A stretch of DNA of 64,000 nt from Panorpa germanica (taxonomy: Eukaryota; Arthropoda; Insecta; Mecoptera; Panorpidae). The stretch covers positions 6,262,001-6,326,000 of the forward strand of contig OY783217.1 in NCBI GenBank assembly GCA_963678705.1. The letters are read 5' to 3'. Below are positions 63,825 to 64,000 of this stretch, in pieces. Made by a program: the position numbers and the translations under genes. The stretch's first letter is position 1. Every line of letters starts with the position of its first letter. Below the pieces are notes generated by a model, which worked only from the letters and a program-made list of their open reading frames with translations, did no database searches and was not told the DNA's origin.

Positions 63825-64000
63825 GTATGGAAAGCAGTATTATAAAGTGATGAAGTATAGAAAAATGGTTACAGTTTCTTTTTTGGGTGTATGGATTAGT
63901 TGTAGAATGAAGCATATTACAGCATATTAAATCTAAATGTCAATATTTAAAGTTACATAACTTCCGGCTAAAACATAATTTAGGTATGGTAAAGAGGAAG

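Overview
This window looks like AT-rich nuclear DNA of an arthropod, most likely an insect. The evidence is the low GC, the long (TA)n runs, and the debris of BEL/Pao, Jockey-like and other LINE, SINE, hAT-like and Helitron-like transposons. The insect order cannot be settled by reading. I find no convincing host protein-coding exon, rRNA, functional tRNA, CRISPR array or bacterial-type operon. The window reads as an intergenic stretch or a very long intron whose recognisable content is mobile DNA.

The best-defined feature is a young, structurally complete but non-autonomous BEL/Pao LTR retrotransposon at 17039-20594. It has two 349-bp LTRs that differ at one base, a perfect 5-bp target duplication (ATAAG), and a primer-binding site that matches the 3' end of tRNA-Tyr. 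Its long leader carries four diverged tandem repeats containing small palindromes. It has one 416-codon ORF with a Gag DUF1759-type domain, and no protease, reverse transcriptase, RNase H or integrase. It must have depended on another element to move.

The second well-supported element is a 282-bp foldback MITE (61776-62057). Its two arms pair over almost the full length and it is flanked by TTAA. It could fold into a long hairpin RNA if transcribed.

The remaining recognisable content by region: 0-10 kb holds a diverged 90-bp tandem duplication, a SINE copy and a Jockey-like LINE 3' end (9603-10080). 13-14 kb holds a tRNA-like sequence and a hAT-like terminus. 20.6-22.3 kb holds SINE copies, one interrupted by a 240-bp insertion flanked by a 15-bp duplication. 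25.1-25.7 kb holds a minus-strand LINE 3' end with a 69-bp LINE tail nested in it. 28.1-28.8 kb holds a GC-rich island and a LINE C-terminal fragment. 31-37 kb holds a SINE copy, a SINE fragment and a pair of related repeats. 37.6-38.7 kb holds two Helitron-like 3' ends in opposite orientation. 40-52 kb holds another repeat pair, a hAT-like end and two adjacent LINE tails. 55-59 kb holds a tRNA-like sequence and two LINE ends. 63.8 kb holds a 48-bp LINE tail with its own target duplication.

No multi-gene biological system is visible. The parts most worth following up are the gag-only BEL element with its palindromic leader repeats, the TTAA foldback element and the undescribed repeat families. 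All family assignments rest on reading by eye; no database search was run.
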